Below the pieces are notes generated by a model that was not told the DNA's origin, searched no databases, and saw only the letters and a list, made by a program, of their open reading frames with translations. From Aerococcus urinaehominis (GTDB taxonomy: Bacteria; Bacillota; Bacilli; Lactobacillales; Aerococcaceae), in contig NZ_CP014163.1 in NCBI RefSeq assembly GCF_001543245.1, forward strand, positions 62,001 through 126,000: 64,000 nt of DNA. Reading direction: 5' to 3'. Position numbers and translations under genes: made by a program. Of this stretch, positions 39,322 to 47,750 are shown piece by piece. The stretch's first letter is position 1. The number at the start of each line of letters is the position of its first letter.

Positions 39322-40326
39322 TTAGTAAACGAGGCTAATCACGATGGCTGATGCGGCGACGACACCGGTCCAGCATAAACCGCCCATAATCACAGGTTTA
39401 ATCCCTGCCGCTTGAATCTGTTTAATATGAACACCCAATCCAATAGTTACCAGGGCTAGGGTCATAAAGAGTTTAGAAACTGTTGAAATTTGAGCTGTCA
39501 GGGCTGCTGGTAGTTGGAAAATAGAAGCGATAATTACCGCTACAACAAATAAAACGACAAACAAGGGTATAAGACCGACGATATCACGCCAATTAACCCC
39601 GGCTGATTGCTGCTTGCTGGTGGCTTGTTGGTCTTGTAATTGTTTAAAACGGTAGCCAATGACACCTAGACTAACGGGCACAATGAAGAGGGTGCGAACT
39701 AGTTTAACAACTGTAGCTACTTGACCAGAAGTATCTGACCACTCAAAGGCAGTAGCAACTACTGAAGCGGTATCATTAACAGCTGCACCGGCTAGAACCC
39801 CGTAAAGTTGGTCAGTATAACCAAGTGCCCGGCCCACTAGGGGTAAAAATAGTAGGGCAGCCATGGAGTAAATCAACATGGTCGTCACTGATACGGCAAT
39901 GTCCTCATCCTCTGCTTCCATGATGGGGGCGGTAGCCATAATGGCTGATCCCCCACAAATAGCGGTACCAATACCGATTAAAAGGGCCAATTTATCACCT
40001 AATTTAAAGTAACGGTTGACTAAAACAGCCACGGAAATTGACGTGATGACCTCGGCGGCCAGGACGAGTAGGACAGTGAAGCCCACTTCACCAACCAAGC
40101 GCATGGATAAAGTTAGGCCAAGTAGGACAATACCGGTTTTAAGGAAATAGGAAGCGACAAAGCCAGTCACCCCTTTATCTAATTTTTCGTAGAAGGGGGT
40201 GTGGCGGACAATAGCCCCGATTAATATGGCTGATATAGAAGGGCCAATTAAAGGAAAGGCTGCCCCAATGGTTAAAGCTAAGTAACAGGAAATTAATAGA
40301 AAAATAATGGTTAAAAATGCGACCAA
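39322..40326 (-). CDS. YeiH/UPF0324 family membrane protein (putative sulfate exporter)
   Basis: 334 residues from a TTG at 40326, seven bases after TAGGAGG. About ten membrane segments; LIGIGTAICGGSAIMATAPIMEAEDEDIAVSV and GAAVNDTASVVA are UPF0324 signatures. The family is placed as putative sulfate exporters in some classifications and induced with cysteine metabolism in others. cysK lies 2 kb away but is not in the same operon. Confidence 0.88.
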   Translation of the reverse strand: MVAFLTIIFLLISCYLALTIGAAFPLIGPSISAILIGAIVRHTPFYEKLDKGVTGFVASYFLKTGIVLLGLTLSMRLVGEVGFTVLLVLAAEVITSISVAVLVNRYFKLGDKLALLIGIGTAICGGSAIMATAPIMEAEDEDIAVSVTTMLIYSMAALLFLPLVGRALGYTDQLYGVLAGAAVNDTASVVATAFEWSDTSGQVATVVKLVRTLFIVPVSLGVIGYRFKQLQDQQATSKQQSAGVNWRDIVGLIPLFVVLFVVAVIIASIFQLPAALTAQISTVSKLFMTLALVTIGLGVHIKQIQAAGIKPVIMGGLCWTGVVAASAIVISLVY

Positions 40327-40423
40327 AATAATACCTCCTAGAATTTAATACTATTGTATTCTACTACAAGATAATAAAATTTTGGAAAAAATTTAAAAAA
40401 ATCATAATAGGGGTCCCAGAATT

Positions 40424-40453
40424 AAAAAAAGCAACCAGATTTGGTTGCTTTTA
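40424..40453. terminator. Terminator after gltS
   Basis: AAAAGCAACCA / TGGTTGCTTTT stem with a short loop; the A run gives the minus-strand T run. Confidence 0.82.
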
Positions 40454-40477
40454 TTAGTTGGGGATAGACTTAAGAAC

Positions 40478-41695
40478 TTAGGCCGCCCATTGGATAAAAC
40501 CATAGATGACAAATATATTAATAAAATCAATAAAGAGGGTGCCGACAATTGAAACAGCCAAAAAGGCTAAGGGACTTGGACCGTATTCATGGGTAATTTG
40601 GCGCATACAGGCCATGGCATTAGACGAAGACCCCATACCGAAGCCTAGGAAACCAGCGGTCATTACGGCAGCGTCATAATTTTGTCCCATAACCTTGAAG
40701 ACAATAAAGCGGGCAAATAGAATAGTGGCCAGAGCTTCTAGTGCAATGATTGCCATCATTGGTAGCGCCATATCGATAATGGTCCACAGCTCCAGACTAA
40801 TCATGGTTAAGGAAAGGAATAAATTGAGAGAAATATCTGATGTCACTGCGACCGCCTGGTCATCAACGATTGGATCAGGTCGCGCATCGGATATATTACG
40901 AACAACAGCAGCGACAATCATGGGACCGATGTAAACTGGAAAGCTAATACCATCCACAAAGTGACTAACGCTAGCATTGATTATTTGTGTCAGATAGGAG
41001 CCGGCAAAAATAACTAGGAAAATCAGATAAACCATGAGGGCAATCCGCTGACCGGTTAAAGGTTTTTTACGCCCTTGGCGGGGGTGGTTGCCCATGGTCA
41101 TGGCAGAAGATCGGTCGTTAGCTGCTGATAAGTCATATTTTTTAACAGCAGCTGCCGCAACTGGTCCGCCGGAAATCGAACCTAAAACAATTCCCAGGGT
41201 AGCAGCGATGACGCCAACCGAACTAGCATTTGTATAGCCTAATTCTGCAATAGAAGGGGAAACAGCAGCTGCTGTACCGGGACCACCAACTAGGGCGGGC
41301 GATCCTAGCAAGAGGGCCACGGGACCAGGAATATTAAAGAACTTGCTTAAAATTAAAGCTAATATATTTTGAACAAAAATCGCTAAGACGGCTAATAAAA
41401 GGAAGCGTCCTACTACTTGTTTGGCCCGAGACAGTGCCTTTAGACTGGCATCAAAACCAATTGTTGTAAAATAGATGACCATGAAAAACATAGTCAGTGA
41501 CGTATCTAATTCGATAGTGACTAGGCCGGTTAGGCGCAGAACCATGTTAACCAGGGCAAAAGCCAAGCCGCCGACAATCGCTGGTGGCAGGGAGTATTCC
41601 TCCAGTTTGGAAATATTGCTGGTCAACCACTTGCCGACCAACAAGCTAATAATCGCTAGCCCGATAGTTTGGACTAGATTGAGTGTAATATGCAT
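40478..41695 (-). CDS. gltS: Sodium/glutamate symporter
   Basis: 405 residues with ten to twelve membrane segments. GSPALVGGPGTAAA and GFGMGSSSNAMACM are the two reentrant-loop motifs of the GltS family. It takes up glutamate with sodium. GGAGGAAAT precedes the ATG. It is monocistronic on the minus strand, with its own terminator. Confidence 0.92.
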   Translation of the reverse strand: MHITLNLVQTIGLAIISLLVGKWLTSNISKLEEYSLPPAIVGGLAFALVNMVLRLTGLVTIELDTSLTMFFMVIYFTTIGFDASLKALSRAKQVVGRFLLLAVLAIFVQNILALILSKFFNIPGPVALLLGSPALVGGPGTAAAVSPSIAELGYTNASSVGVIAATLGIVLGSISGGPVAAAAVKKYDLSAANDRSSAMTMGNHPRQGRKKPLTGQRIALMVYLIFLVIFAGSYLTQIINASVSHFVDGISFPVYIGPMIVAAVVRNISDARPDPIVDDQAVAVTSDISLNLFLSLTMISLELWTIIDMALPMMAIIALEALATILFARFIVFKVMGQNYDAAVMTAGFLGFGMGSSSNAMACMRQITHEYGPSPLAFLAVSIVGTLFIDFINIFVIYGFIQWAA

Positions 41696-41788
41696 GAGAC
41701 GATTTCCTCCAAGGTAATATCTTTTCTATATAAAATAACATAAGGATGGGTATATGTTATAAAAAATGATTAACGATGATATATTTAA

Positions 41789-41880
41789 TAACTTTTATAA
41801 CCAGAGATAGCATATAATTTTTAAAATGACATAACTTTTGTTAAAGTTAAGCTAAAGATAGCCTATAATTATTAAAAGGA
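41789..41880 (+). repeat. Imperfect tandem duplication with two -10 elements
   Basis: ATAACTTTT...GATAGCATATAAT (from 41789) is repeated as ATAACTTTT...GATAGCCTATAAT (from 41831). The 21-base cores at 41806-41826 and 41857-41877 match at 19 positions. Both contain TATAAT; the second one lies well placed for the small membrane protein gene at 41891. Confidence 0.6.
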
Positions 41881-41890
41881 TGTGGCCAAA

Positions 41891-42157
41891 ATGTGGCGAA
41901 AGTTTGAAACTAACCACCCTTTCCTAGCTAGTATGGTAATGGTTTTTATTGGCTATTGCATTGGTTGGTTACTAATCTCCCTATTTAAGCAGGAATTTGA
42001 CATCACTAGCTTTAATGTCAACTTGCTTATCAATTTGTTGGTCTTTAACTTATTAATCCAAGCCTACCGACTAGGTAAGCTGTCCGCGCTAGTTGCTTGG
42101 TTTTTAGCCTTAGGATTTATTGTAATCAATTTCATCCTGGCGTTAGCATTAGGCTAG
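41891..42157 (+). CDS. Small membrane protein, unknown function
   Basis: 88 residues from the ATG at 41891, ten bases after AAAAGGA (a GTG at 41882 abuts that site). Three hydrophobic segments: residues about 12-30, 40-58 and 62-85, with a basic N-terminus (WRKFETNH). I do not recognise a family. It is followed by cysK after 48 bases and may be cotranscribed with it. Confidence 0.65.
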   Translation: MWRKFETNHPFLASMVMVFIGYCIGWLLISLFKQEFDITSFNVNLLINLLVFNLLIQAYRLGKLSALVAWFLALGFIVINFILALALG

Positions 42158-42205
42158 CTATTAATTTGTCATCTTAATAATATTTAATCTCTCAAGGAGG
42201 ATACC

Positions 42206-43126
42206 ATGACCCTAATTAATCATTTAAGTGAACTGATTGGCAAAACGCCGCTCTATAAATTACCAAATCCTGATTCTGAATATATGGCAGATGTCTATGT
42301 AAAGTTAGAAATGTTTAATATTGGTGGCTCCGTTAAAGACCGGATTGCCCTTAATATGATTGAAGCGGCAGAAAAGCGAGGAGATCTCAAACCGGGTATG
42401 ACCCTGGTAGAAGCAACTTCGGGTAATACTGGGATTGGTATTGCTATGGTAGGTGCCTGGAAGGGCTACCAGGTCATAATTGTGATGCCAGAAAATGCTT
42501 CAGAAGAGCGGAAACAATTGGTAAGGGCCTATGGCGGACAAGTGGTTGAAAGTCCTAGTGAGGAAGGAACTATTGGGGCAAGAGAACTCTCCTTTAAGTT
42601 ATTAGCAGACCATCCGGATGACTATATATCCCTCATTCAGCATGATAATTTTGATAACCCAGCCGTTCATTACCAAACAACAGGACCAGAAATTGTAGCT
42701 GATCTAGGCCGCGTGCCGGATGCCTTTGTTGCTGGGGTAGGTACTTCAGGCACTATTTCAGGGGTTGGTAAATATTTAAAAGAACAGAGTAATGAGGTGC
42801 GAATTGTCCTATTAGAAGCCCTTAATTCAGCTGTTATTTCTGGTCAAAAGGAACCTGGCCAAAATAAGATTGCTGGGATGGGAGCTGGTTTTGTACCGAA
42901 AATTCTTAACCGCCAAGCTTATGACGATATTAAGGTGATTTCTAACGACCAAGCCTACCAAATGACCAGAGATTTAGCCAAACAAGGTTTATTATTGGGC
43001 GCATCTTCAGGTGCTAATATCTACGGCGCTTTAGAAGTAGCTCGCGAACTAGGCCCAGGTAAAATTGTTGTTACGACAGCAGCCGACAATGGTGAACGCT
43101 ATTTATCAACAGATTTGTTTAATTAA
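42206..43126 (+). CDS. cysK: Cysteine synthase A (O-acetylserine sulfhydrylase)
   Basis: 306 residues. PLP Lys44 in GGSVKDRIA; phosphate-binding and substrate loops in EATSGNTGIGIA (Glu-Ala in place of the more common Glu-Pro), GTSGTISGVG, and the C-terminal SSGAN. It makes cysteine from O-acetylserine and sulfide. AAGGAGG precedes the ATG. No cysE is adjacent. Confidence 0.94.
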   Translation: MTLINHLSELIGKTPLYKLPNPDSEYMADVYVKLEMFNIGGSVKDRIALNMIEAAEKRGDLKPGMTLVEATSGNTGIGIAMVGAWKGYQVIIVMPENASEERKQLVRAYGGQVVESPSEEGTIGARELSFKLLADHPDDYISLIQHDNFDNPAVHYQTTGPEIVADLGRVPDAFVAGVGTSGTISGVGKYLKEQSNEVRIVLLEALNSAVISGQKEPGQNKIAGMGAGFVPKILNRQAYDDIKVISNDQAYQMTRDLAKQGLLLGASSGANIYGALEVARELGPGKIVVTTAADNGERYLSTDLFN

Positions 43127-43133
43127 AAAGAAC

Positions 43134-43352
43134 AGGGTGTGCGGGCTGGCGCTTAGAACTGAATCCTTGGAATAAAAGACAACCAATATCGCAGATATTG
43201 GGTCGGATTTTATGAAAGGACCTCAGTTCTGCCAGTCCGAACCCGACTAAGCAGGGTGTGCGGGCTGGTGCCATTCCTGCCGAGTCGAACCCAACTATGC
43301 TACTAACATTCATATAATGGTGAGAGCCTGGGACTTATGTCCCAGGCTCTTT
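43134..43352 (+). repeat. Dispersed intergenic repeat, copy C, with internal head duplication
   Basis: The head AGGGTGTGCGGGCTGG occurs twice (43134 and 43253), each followed by a CGAACCC-ACTA segment; the tail is the hairpin GAGCCTGGGAC / GTCCCAGGCTC with T's (43324-43353). It accounts for most of the 351-base gap after cysK, which also holds the PurBox and promoter of the next gene. A small inner inverted repeat CCAATAT / ATATTGG is near 43170-43190. Confidence 0.8.
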
Positions 43353-43353
43353 T

Positions 43354-43417
43354 AAATCCGAACGTTTAAAAATATTTATGAAAAAATGTTTGCAATTTTT
43401 CAAAAAGATGGTAGACT
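43354..43417 (+). promoter_or_regulatory. NCS2 permease promoter with PurBox
   Basis: AAATCCGAACGTT (43354-43366) matches the Gram-positive PurR box AWWWCCGAACWWT at all but one base. It is followed by -35 TTGCAA (43390-43395), a 16-base spacer and -10 TAGACT (43412-43417). The box is about 65 bases before the expected start, close to the position used by lactococcal PurR. Confidence 0.65.
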
Positions 43418-43477
43418 CTTGTTATTAACTTTAGAGCATTTTAGCTATTAAGAATAATTAACACAAAGGAGATTTAT

Positions 43478-44800
43478 ATGTCTGAAAATAAACGACCTGA
43501 TTATATAAGCGTGGCTGCGGATGAAAGTCTACCAGCTAGCCAAGCAGGGATTTTAGCTTTGGCTCACGTTTTAGTAATGAATGTATTTGTTGTTGCGGTT
43601 TTAATAGCCGGAGCTTTAGGTCTATCTGATGTTGAGGGAACCCAGCTGATCCAATCGTCTTTTTTAGGTGCTGGGATTGCTACTCTGATTCAAGTGCTCT
43701 TTTTCCTTAGACTACCCGTCGCTCAAGGGGCATCATTCGTACCGCTAGGCGCTGTTATTGGTATCTATGTTGGCACAGGTTCATTTAGTGCTGTGATGGG
43801 GGCTAGCCTAGTAGCCAGTTTGGCCGTTTTTGCTTTAGGATTGTCAGGGCTTTATAAGCATGTCATTAGAGCTCTGATTCCTAACCTGGTATCAGGCATC
43901 ATAATTATGGTAATTGGCCTAGCACTAATGCCTACTGCCTTTAATTCCAATATTTTTATCAGCAATGACCAGCTAAGTATAGGTCAAAATATTGGCCTAG
44001 CGGGACTAACCGTCTTGGTCTTAGTAGCTACCACCTTAATTGGTCAATATGTGAAATCACTTAACCGTCCGATGCAGTATACCTCCGTAATCATTGCATT
44101 AGCGGTAGGGACCTTAGCAGCTCAGTTAATGGGAGGTATCGACTGGTCAGCTGTTGCGAGTGCACCTTGGATTTCTATGCCTTTGTTTGCTTTTATCGAT
44201 TACAAACTAAGTTTTGATCCGGCATCTATTGCGACGATGTTAATTATTTTTATGGTGGTTTTAGCTGAAACAACAGGGACTTGGTATGCCATTGCCTCGG
44301 TATCAGGTGAAGCAATTGATGACAACCGTATTAATCGCGGTGTGATTGGTGAAGGTATATCTAATTTTATCAATAGCTTAGTCGGGGCCACACCAACAGC
44401 TTCTTTCTCATCAAATGCAGGTATTATTGCGATTACTGGGGTAGCTTCTAGACAGGTCTTTGTGGGTGTTGGTATTTTATTTATTATTTTGGCCTTCTTT
44501 GGCAAGTTATCAGCGTTGATCAATATTATTCCTACGGCAGTCATTGGTGGGATCTTTGCCATGGTCGCCTTCCAAATTTTCATGGCGGGTCTTAATCTAG
44601 TTCATCCACACTTATCTGATACCCGCAACCAATATGTGGTCGGTATGTCGATTTTAGTGACGCTGGGAGTTGTCTTATTACCAGCAGACATCATTGCTCA
44701 AACACCAAATCTGGTTCAGTACTTCCTCAATTCACCAATTGCTATGGGTGCATTAACAGCAATGCTTGCTAACCAAATTTTCCCTCAAGTTAAAAATTAA
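43478..44800 (+). CDS. NCS2-family uracil/xanthine permease
   Basis: 440 residues with 12-14 membrane segments. LPVAQGASFVPLGAVIG is the QGxS substrate-binding motif of TM3; VVLAETTGTWYAIASVSGE and GEGISNFINSLVGATPTASFSSNAG are the TM8 and TM10 signatures. NCS2 proteins import xanthine, uracil or related bases with protons. The upstream PurBox points to a purine. The gene ends at a terminator (44812-44842). Confidence 0.9.
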   Translation: MSENKRPDYISVAADESLPASQAGILALAHVLVMNVFVVAVLIAGALGLSDVEGTQLIQSSFLGAGIATLIQVLFFLRLPVAQGASFVPLGAVIGIYVGTGSFSAVMGASLVASLAVFALGLSGLYKHVIRALIPNLVSGIIIMVIGLALMPTAFNSNIFISNDQLSIGQNIGLAGLTVLVLVATTLIGQYVKSLNRPMQYTSVIIALAVGTLAAQLMGGIDWSAVASAPWISMPLFAFIDYKLSFDPASIATMLIIFMVVLAETTGTWYAIASVSGEAIDDNRINRGVIGEGISNFINSLVGATPTASFSSNAGIIAITGVASRQVFVGVGILFIILAFFGKLSALINIIPTAVIGGIFAMVAFQIFMAGLNLVHPHLSDTRNQYVVGMSILVTLGVVLLPADIIAQTPNLVQYFLNSPIAMGALTAMLANQIFPQVKN

Positions 44801-44811
44801 CCGACTTTACT

Positions 44812-44842
44812 GAGTTGAGCCAAGATGCTCAACTCTTTTTTT
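44812..44842 (+). terminator. Terminator after the NCS2 permease
   Basis: GAGTTGAGC / GCTCAACTC, 6-base loop, T7 run. Confidence 0.88.
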
Positions 44843-44943
44843 ATATAAATATTAAATTAGAAAGCCTCCTTAAAAACCTAATAAGCATTATTTCAAACAT
44901 AAATCATAAAAAGGGTGTATGATTGTACTAAGGAGATGTTTAT

Positions 44944-45393
44944 ATGAGTAAAGTAACTGCAGAAAATATCATAGGTTGCTGGGAACTTGTCAGCTACCAA
45001 AGTGAAAATGAAGCAGGAGAAACAATATACCCCTTGGGCCAAGATGCTCAGGGCTATATTATGTATACGCCCGACGGCTATATGTCCGCCCAATTAATGG
45101 CTCCAGGACGACCGGCTTATGCCTCTGGAGACCTACATCGCGGTAGCCAGGATGAAATGGCACAGGCCGCAGCAGGCTATATGGCTTATACCGGTCCTTA
45201 TGACATTGATGAAGACAAGCAGGAGCTAACCCACCATATGACGCTGTCTATGAACCCAACTTGGTTAGGCCAGTCACAACCACGTGTGGTGAGTCTAGAA
45301 GGAGACCTTTTGAAAATTTATAACGGCTTGAAACCAGCTGACCAATTAGTTTGGCGGCGGGCAGGCCAACACGATGTAAAGGAGGACAAGTAA
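44944..45393 (+). CDS. Lipocalin-like domain protein
   Basis: 149 residues. Matches the lipocalin-like family (PF13924 type): GCWELVSYQSENEAGE, YPLGQDAQGYIMYTPDGYMSAQLM, and a C-terminal LVWRRA strand. No signal peptide, so cytoplasmic. Such proteins often sit beside short-chain dehydrogenases, as here; the stop overlaps the next start (TAATG). The ligand is unknown. Confidence 0.82.
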   Translation: MSKVTAENIIGCWELVSYQSENEAGETIYPLGQDAQGYIMYTPDGYMSAQLMAPGRPAYASGDLHRGSQDEMAQAAAGYMAYTGPYDIDEDKQELTHHMTLSMNPTWLGQSQPRVVSLEGDLLKIYNGLKPADQLVWRRAGQHDVKEDK

Positions 45394-46142
45394 TGAGTAG
45401 AACAGTTATTGTAACCGGCGGCGGGCAAGGGATTGGATTTGCTATCGCTGAAAAATTTGTTGCTGAGGGAGACTGGGTAGCAATTGTCGACCTTAAGGAA
45501 GAAATTGCCCAAGCAGCTGCAGAAAGACTAGGCCGAGCAAAGGCTTATGTTTGCGATGTAACAGATGAAGACCAGGTTAAGGCGACTATCCAGGCCATCC
45601 TAAATGACCGACCAAGTATAGATGTTTTGGTAAACAATGCGGGTATGCAATATATTGCCCCAGTTACAGATTTCCCTTATGCAAAATTCCAGCAAGTCGT
45701 CAATGTTATTCTGGGTGGCACCTTCCTAATGACGAAGTATAGCCTGCCTAGCATGATTGATCAGAAAAAAGGGCGTATTATTACGATTTCTTCCGGCCAT
45801 GGCCGGCGACCCGACAAGTACAAGTCTGCCTATGTCGCTGCCAAGCATGCCCAGATCGGCTTTACCAATACTGTAGCTATGGAATATGCAAGTGAGGGTA
45901 TTACAGCTAATTGTGTCCTACCTGGTCCGACCCGGACACAATTAATTGAAAACCAGCTTGCTGATCTAGCCCACCAGGACGGCACCAGTGAAGAAGAAGC
46001 ACTACAAACGCATATCCTTGGTAACCAGTGGCTAGGACGATTATTAGAGCCAGCTGAATTAGCTGCCTCAGTTTATTTTTTAGCCTCTGATCAAGCAGGG
46101 GCTATTACTGGAGAAGCCCTAGGCGTAACCGGAGGAGAATAA
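45393..46142 (+). CDS. SDR oxidoreductase, 3-hydroxybutyrate dehydrogenase-like
   Basis: 249 residues. VTGGGQGIG cofactor motif, NNAGMQY, catalytic Ser in TISSGHGRR, and YVAAKH (Tyr-Lys). MQYIAPVTDFPYAKFQQVV, SAYVAAKHAQIGFT and the segment around ILGNQWLGRLLEPAELA align with D-3-hydroxybutyrate dehydrogenases (MQHVAPVEDFP..., FKSAYVAAKHG). The C-terminal GVTGGE is a slight variant of the usual VDGGW. Substrate is inferred. Two-gene operon with the lipocalin-like protein. Confidence 0.82.
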   Translation: MSRTVIVTGGGQGIGFAIAEKFVAEGDWVAIVDLKEEIAQAAAERLGRAKAYVCDVTDEDQVKATIQAILNDRPSIDVLVNNAGMQYIAPVTDFPYAKFQQVVNVILGGTFLMTKYSLPSMIDQKKGRIITISSGHGRRPDKYKSAYVAAKHAQIGFTNTVAMEYASEGITANCVLPGPTRTQLIENQLADLAHQDGTSEEEALQTHILGNQWLGRLLEPAELAASVYFLASDQAGAITGEALGVTGGE

Positions 46143-46192
46143 AAAAAGCAAGTAGTATAAGTTGCTATCGCGACTTTACTACTTGCTTTTTT
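46142..46192. terminator. Two-way terminator
   Basis: AAAAAAGCAAGTAGTA and its complement, flanked by A and T runs; shared with the convergent YrhK gene. Confidence 0.88.
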
Positions 46193-46205
46193 ATTAAGTA
46201 AAACA

Positions 46206-46637
46206 TTATTGATTGCTATTATAATATTCATCCTGATAAGCCTGGCCTAAATAATCTTGTTTTTGCGCAGCTGCTTGTTGGGAATGTTTAACTTCAATCA
46301 ATTTATCCCGGTTAAACTGTGCCTCATCTTTATGCTTTTTATCGGGCTGCTTGTTATAAATATGGATGTTATGAATCAACTTAATGATGGGACGCATCAC
46401 AAAACTAAAGCCGCCGATTAAGTAAAGACTATTGCCATAAATAGCAGGAGCACCAACAAAGTTACAGATGGAGCCAATAAAGTAAAGGGCACCGGTAATA
46501 ATGTCATTGACTAAGGAGATAATGGTGTAGGTATTTTGAAAATACAGACGTAGTGGGCCGATTTTCATAATAATATCCTGCTCTGTTGCCGGTTCTTCCT
46601 GGTAGCGACGTGATTTAACTTTAACCAATACAGTCAT
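46206..46637 (-). CDS. YrhK-domain membrane protein
   Basis: 143 residues. The central part LYFQNTYTIISLVNDIITGALYFIGS and LYLIGGFSFVMRPIIKLI match the YrhK domain (two membrane segments). The C-terminal about 45 residues are charged and Gln-rich. The ATG at 46637 directly abuts AAAGG; a TTG at 46628 has proper spacing and may be the real start. Function unknown. Confidence 0.8.
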   Translation of the reverse strand: MTVLVKVKSRRYQEEPATEQDIIMKIGPLRLYFQNTYTIISLVNDIITGALYFIGSICNFVGAPAIYGNSLYLIGGFSFVMRPIIKLIHNIHIYNKQPDKKHKDEAQFNRDKLIEVKHSQQAAAQKQDYLGQAYQDEYYNSNQ

Positions 46638-46762
46638 CCTTTCATTTATTATCTAGTCTAGCACATTCTTTATCCTAAGGCTGAAGATGCAATTGACCCA
46701 GCGCCTTTTATTTTATAAGATGAAGAGGTTGTATTTAAAATTTTATTGAAAGAAGGTTAGCA

Positions 46763-47716
46763 ATGTTTAAAAAAATTAACCAGGTCCCAGCGGGTATGTT
46801 TTTAATTCCAATGGTGGTCTCTTTAATTTTAGTTTCGATTTTTCCTAATATGTATGATGTTTTTGGTGGCACCACCCAAGAAACCTTTCAAAAGGGAACG
46901 TCGGTAGTTATTGGGCTCCTAGTCTTTGCGGCCGGTACCAGCTTAGATATCAAGCAAATTGGCCCCTTACTCAAGCGCCACCTACCCATGATTATCTTTA
47001 AGCTCGTCCTATCTACCCTTTATGTCATGATTTATTATTGGTTATTTGGCCTGGATGGGATTGCTGGTATCAGTCTTTTATCATTTGCTTGCGTCATTTA
47101 TTCGCTAAATCCGGCGGTAGCGCTAGCTATTCATTCAACATATGGCGACAAGCAATTTGGAGCGGTTTATGGGATTTTCGGTATCTTAGGCATGTCATTT
47201 ACACCACTAAGTTTACTCAGTTTATTGACTGCTGATGGTGGTGCTGGCGGTATCGATTGGAATCCAATTATCTCTATTTTTATTCCTTTGTTTGCCGGTA
47301 TGGCTTTAGGTAATCTGGATACGGATTTTGCGGATTTCTTTATGCCAATGATTGGTCGACTCTTACCATTTCTAGGTTGGAACTTAGGAGCTGGTATGAA
47401 CATTGGTGAAGCCCTACAATCAGGCTTGGCCGGTCTCCTCATGTCAGGCTTGTTTATGGTGCTTATGCTACCGCTAATTCCATTTGACAAGTATGTGACC
47501 AAGCAAAACGCTGGTGTAGATGGTGCTGCTATCTGGAATGTAGCGGGGATGTCAGTAGCTAATCCTGCTGTTATTGGCGCAGCGCTACCTGCACTATTTG
47601 CAGACCAAGTTAATGCTGCGACCGCTATTGTCATGATGGTATGTATTATTACATCTATCATATCCCCAATTGTCGCACAAAGACTCTACACAAAGGCTTA
47701 TGGCGAAAATGCATAA
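46763..47716 (+). CDS. 2-keto-3-deoxygluconate permease family (KdgT) transporter, copy 2
   Basis: 317 residues, about ten membrane segments. Shares with copy 1 (22212-23159) the motifs PAGMFLIP, GLDGIAGISLLSF, SLNPAVALAIHSTYGD, IFIPLFAGMALGNLDTDFADFF and GWNLGAGMN. The two are clearly homologous but diverged. No catabolic partner is adjacent. GAAAGAAGG precedes the ATG, and a terminator follows. Confidence 0.85.
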   Translation: MFKKINQVPAGMFLIPMVVSLILVSIFPNMYDVFGGTTQETFQKGTSVVIGLLVFAAGTSLDIKQIGPLLKRHLPMIIFKLVLSTLYVMIYYWLFGLDGIAGISLLSFACVIYSLNPAVALAIHSTYGDKQFGAVYGIFGILGMSFTPLSLLSLLTADGGAGGIDWNPIISIFIPLFAGMALGNLDTDFADFFMPMIGRLLPFLGWNLGAGMNIGEALQSGLAGLLMSGLFMVLMLPLIPFDKYVTKQNAGVDGAAIWNVAGMSVANPAVIGAALPALFADQVNAATAIVMMVCIITSIISPIVAQRLYTKAYGENA

Positions 47717-47718
47717 GA

Positions 47719-47750
47719 AAAAAACTGGAAGGCATTCTTCCAGTTTTTTT
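47719..47750. terminator. Two-way terminator
   Basis: AACTGGAAG / CTTCCAGTT with flanking A and T runs; shared with the convergent GT-C-like gene. Confidence 0.82.

Noticed and set aside
43119-43313. 64-residue minus-strand frame in the gap after cysK
   Set aside because: It lies in dispersed repeat copy C and has no ribosome binding site or homologue-like features.
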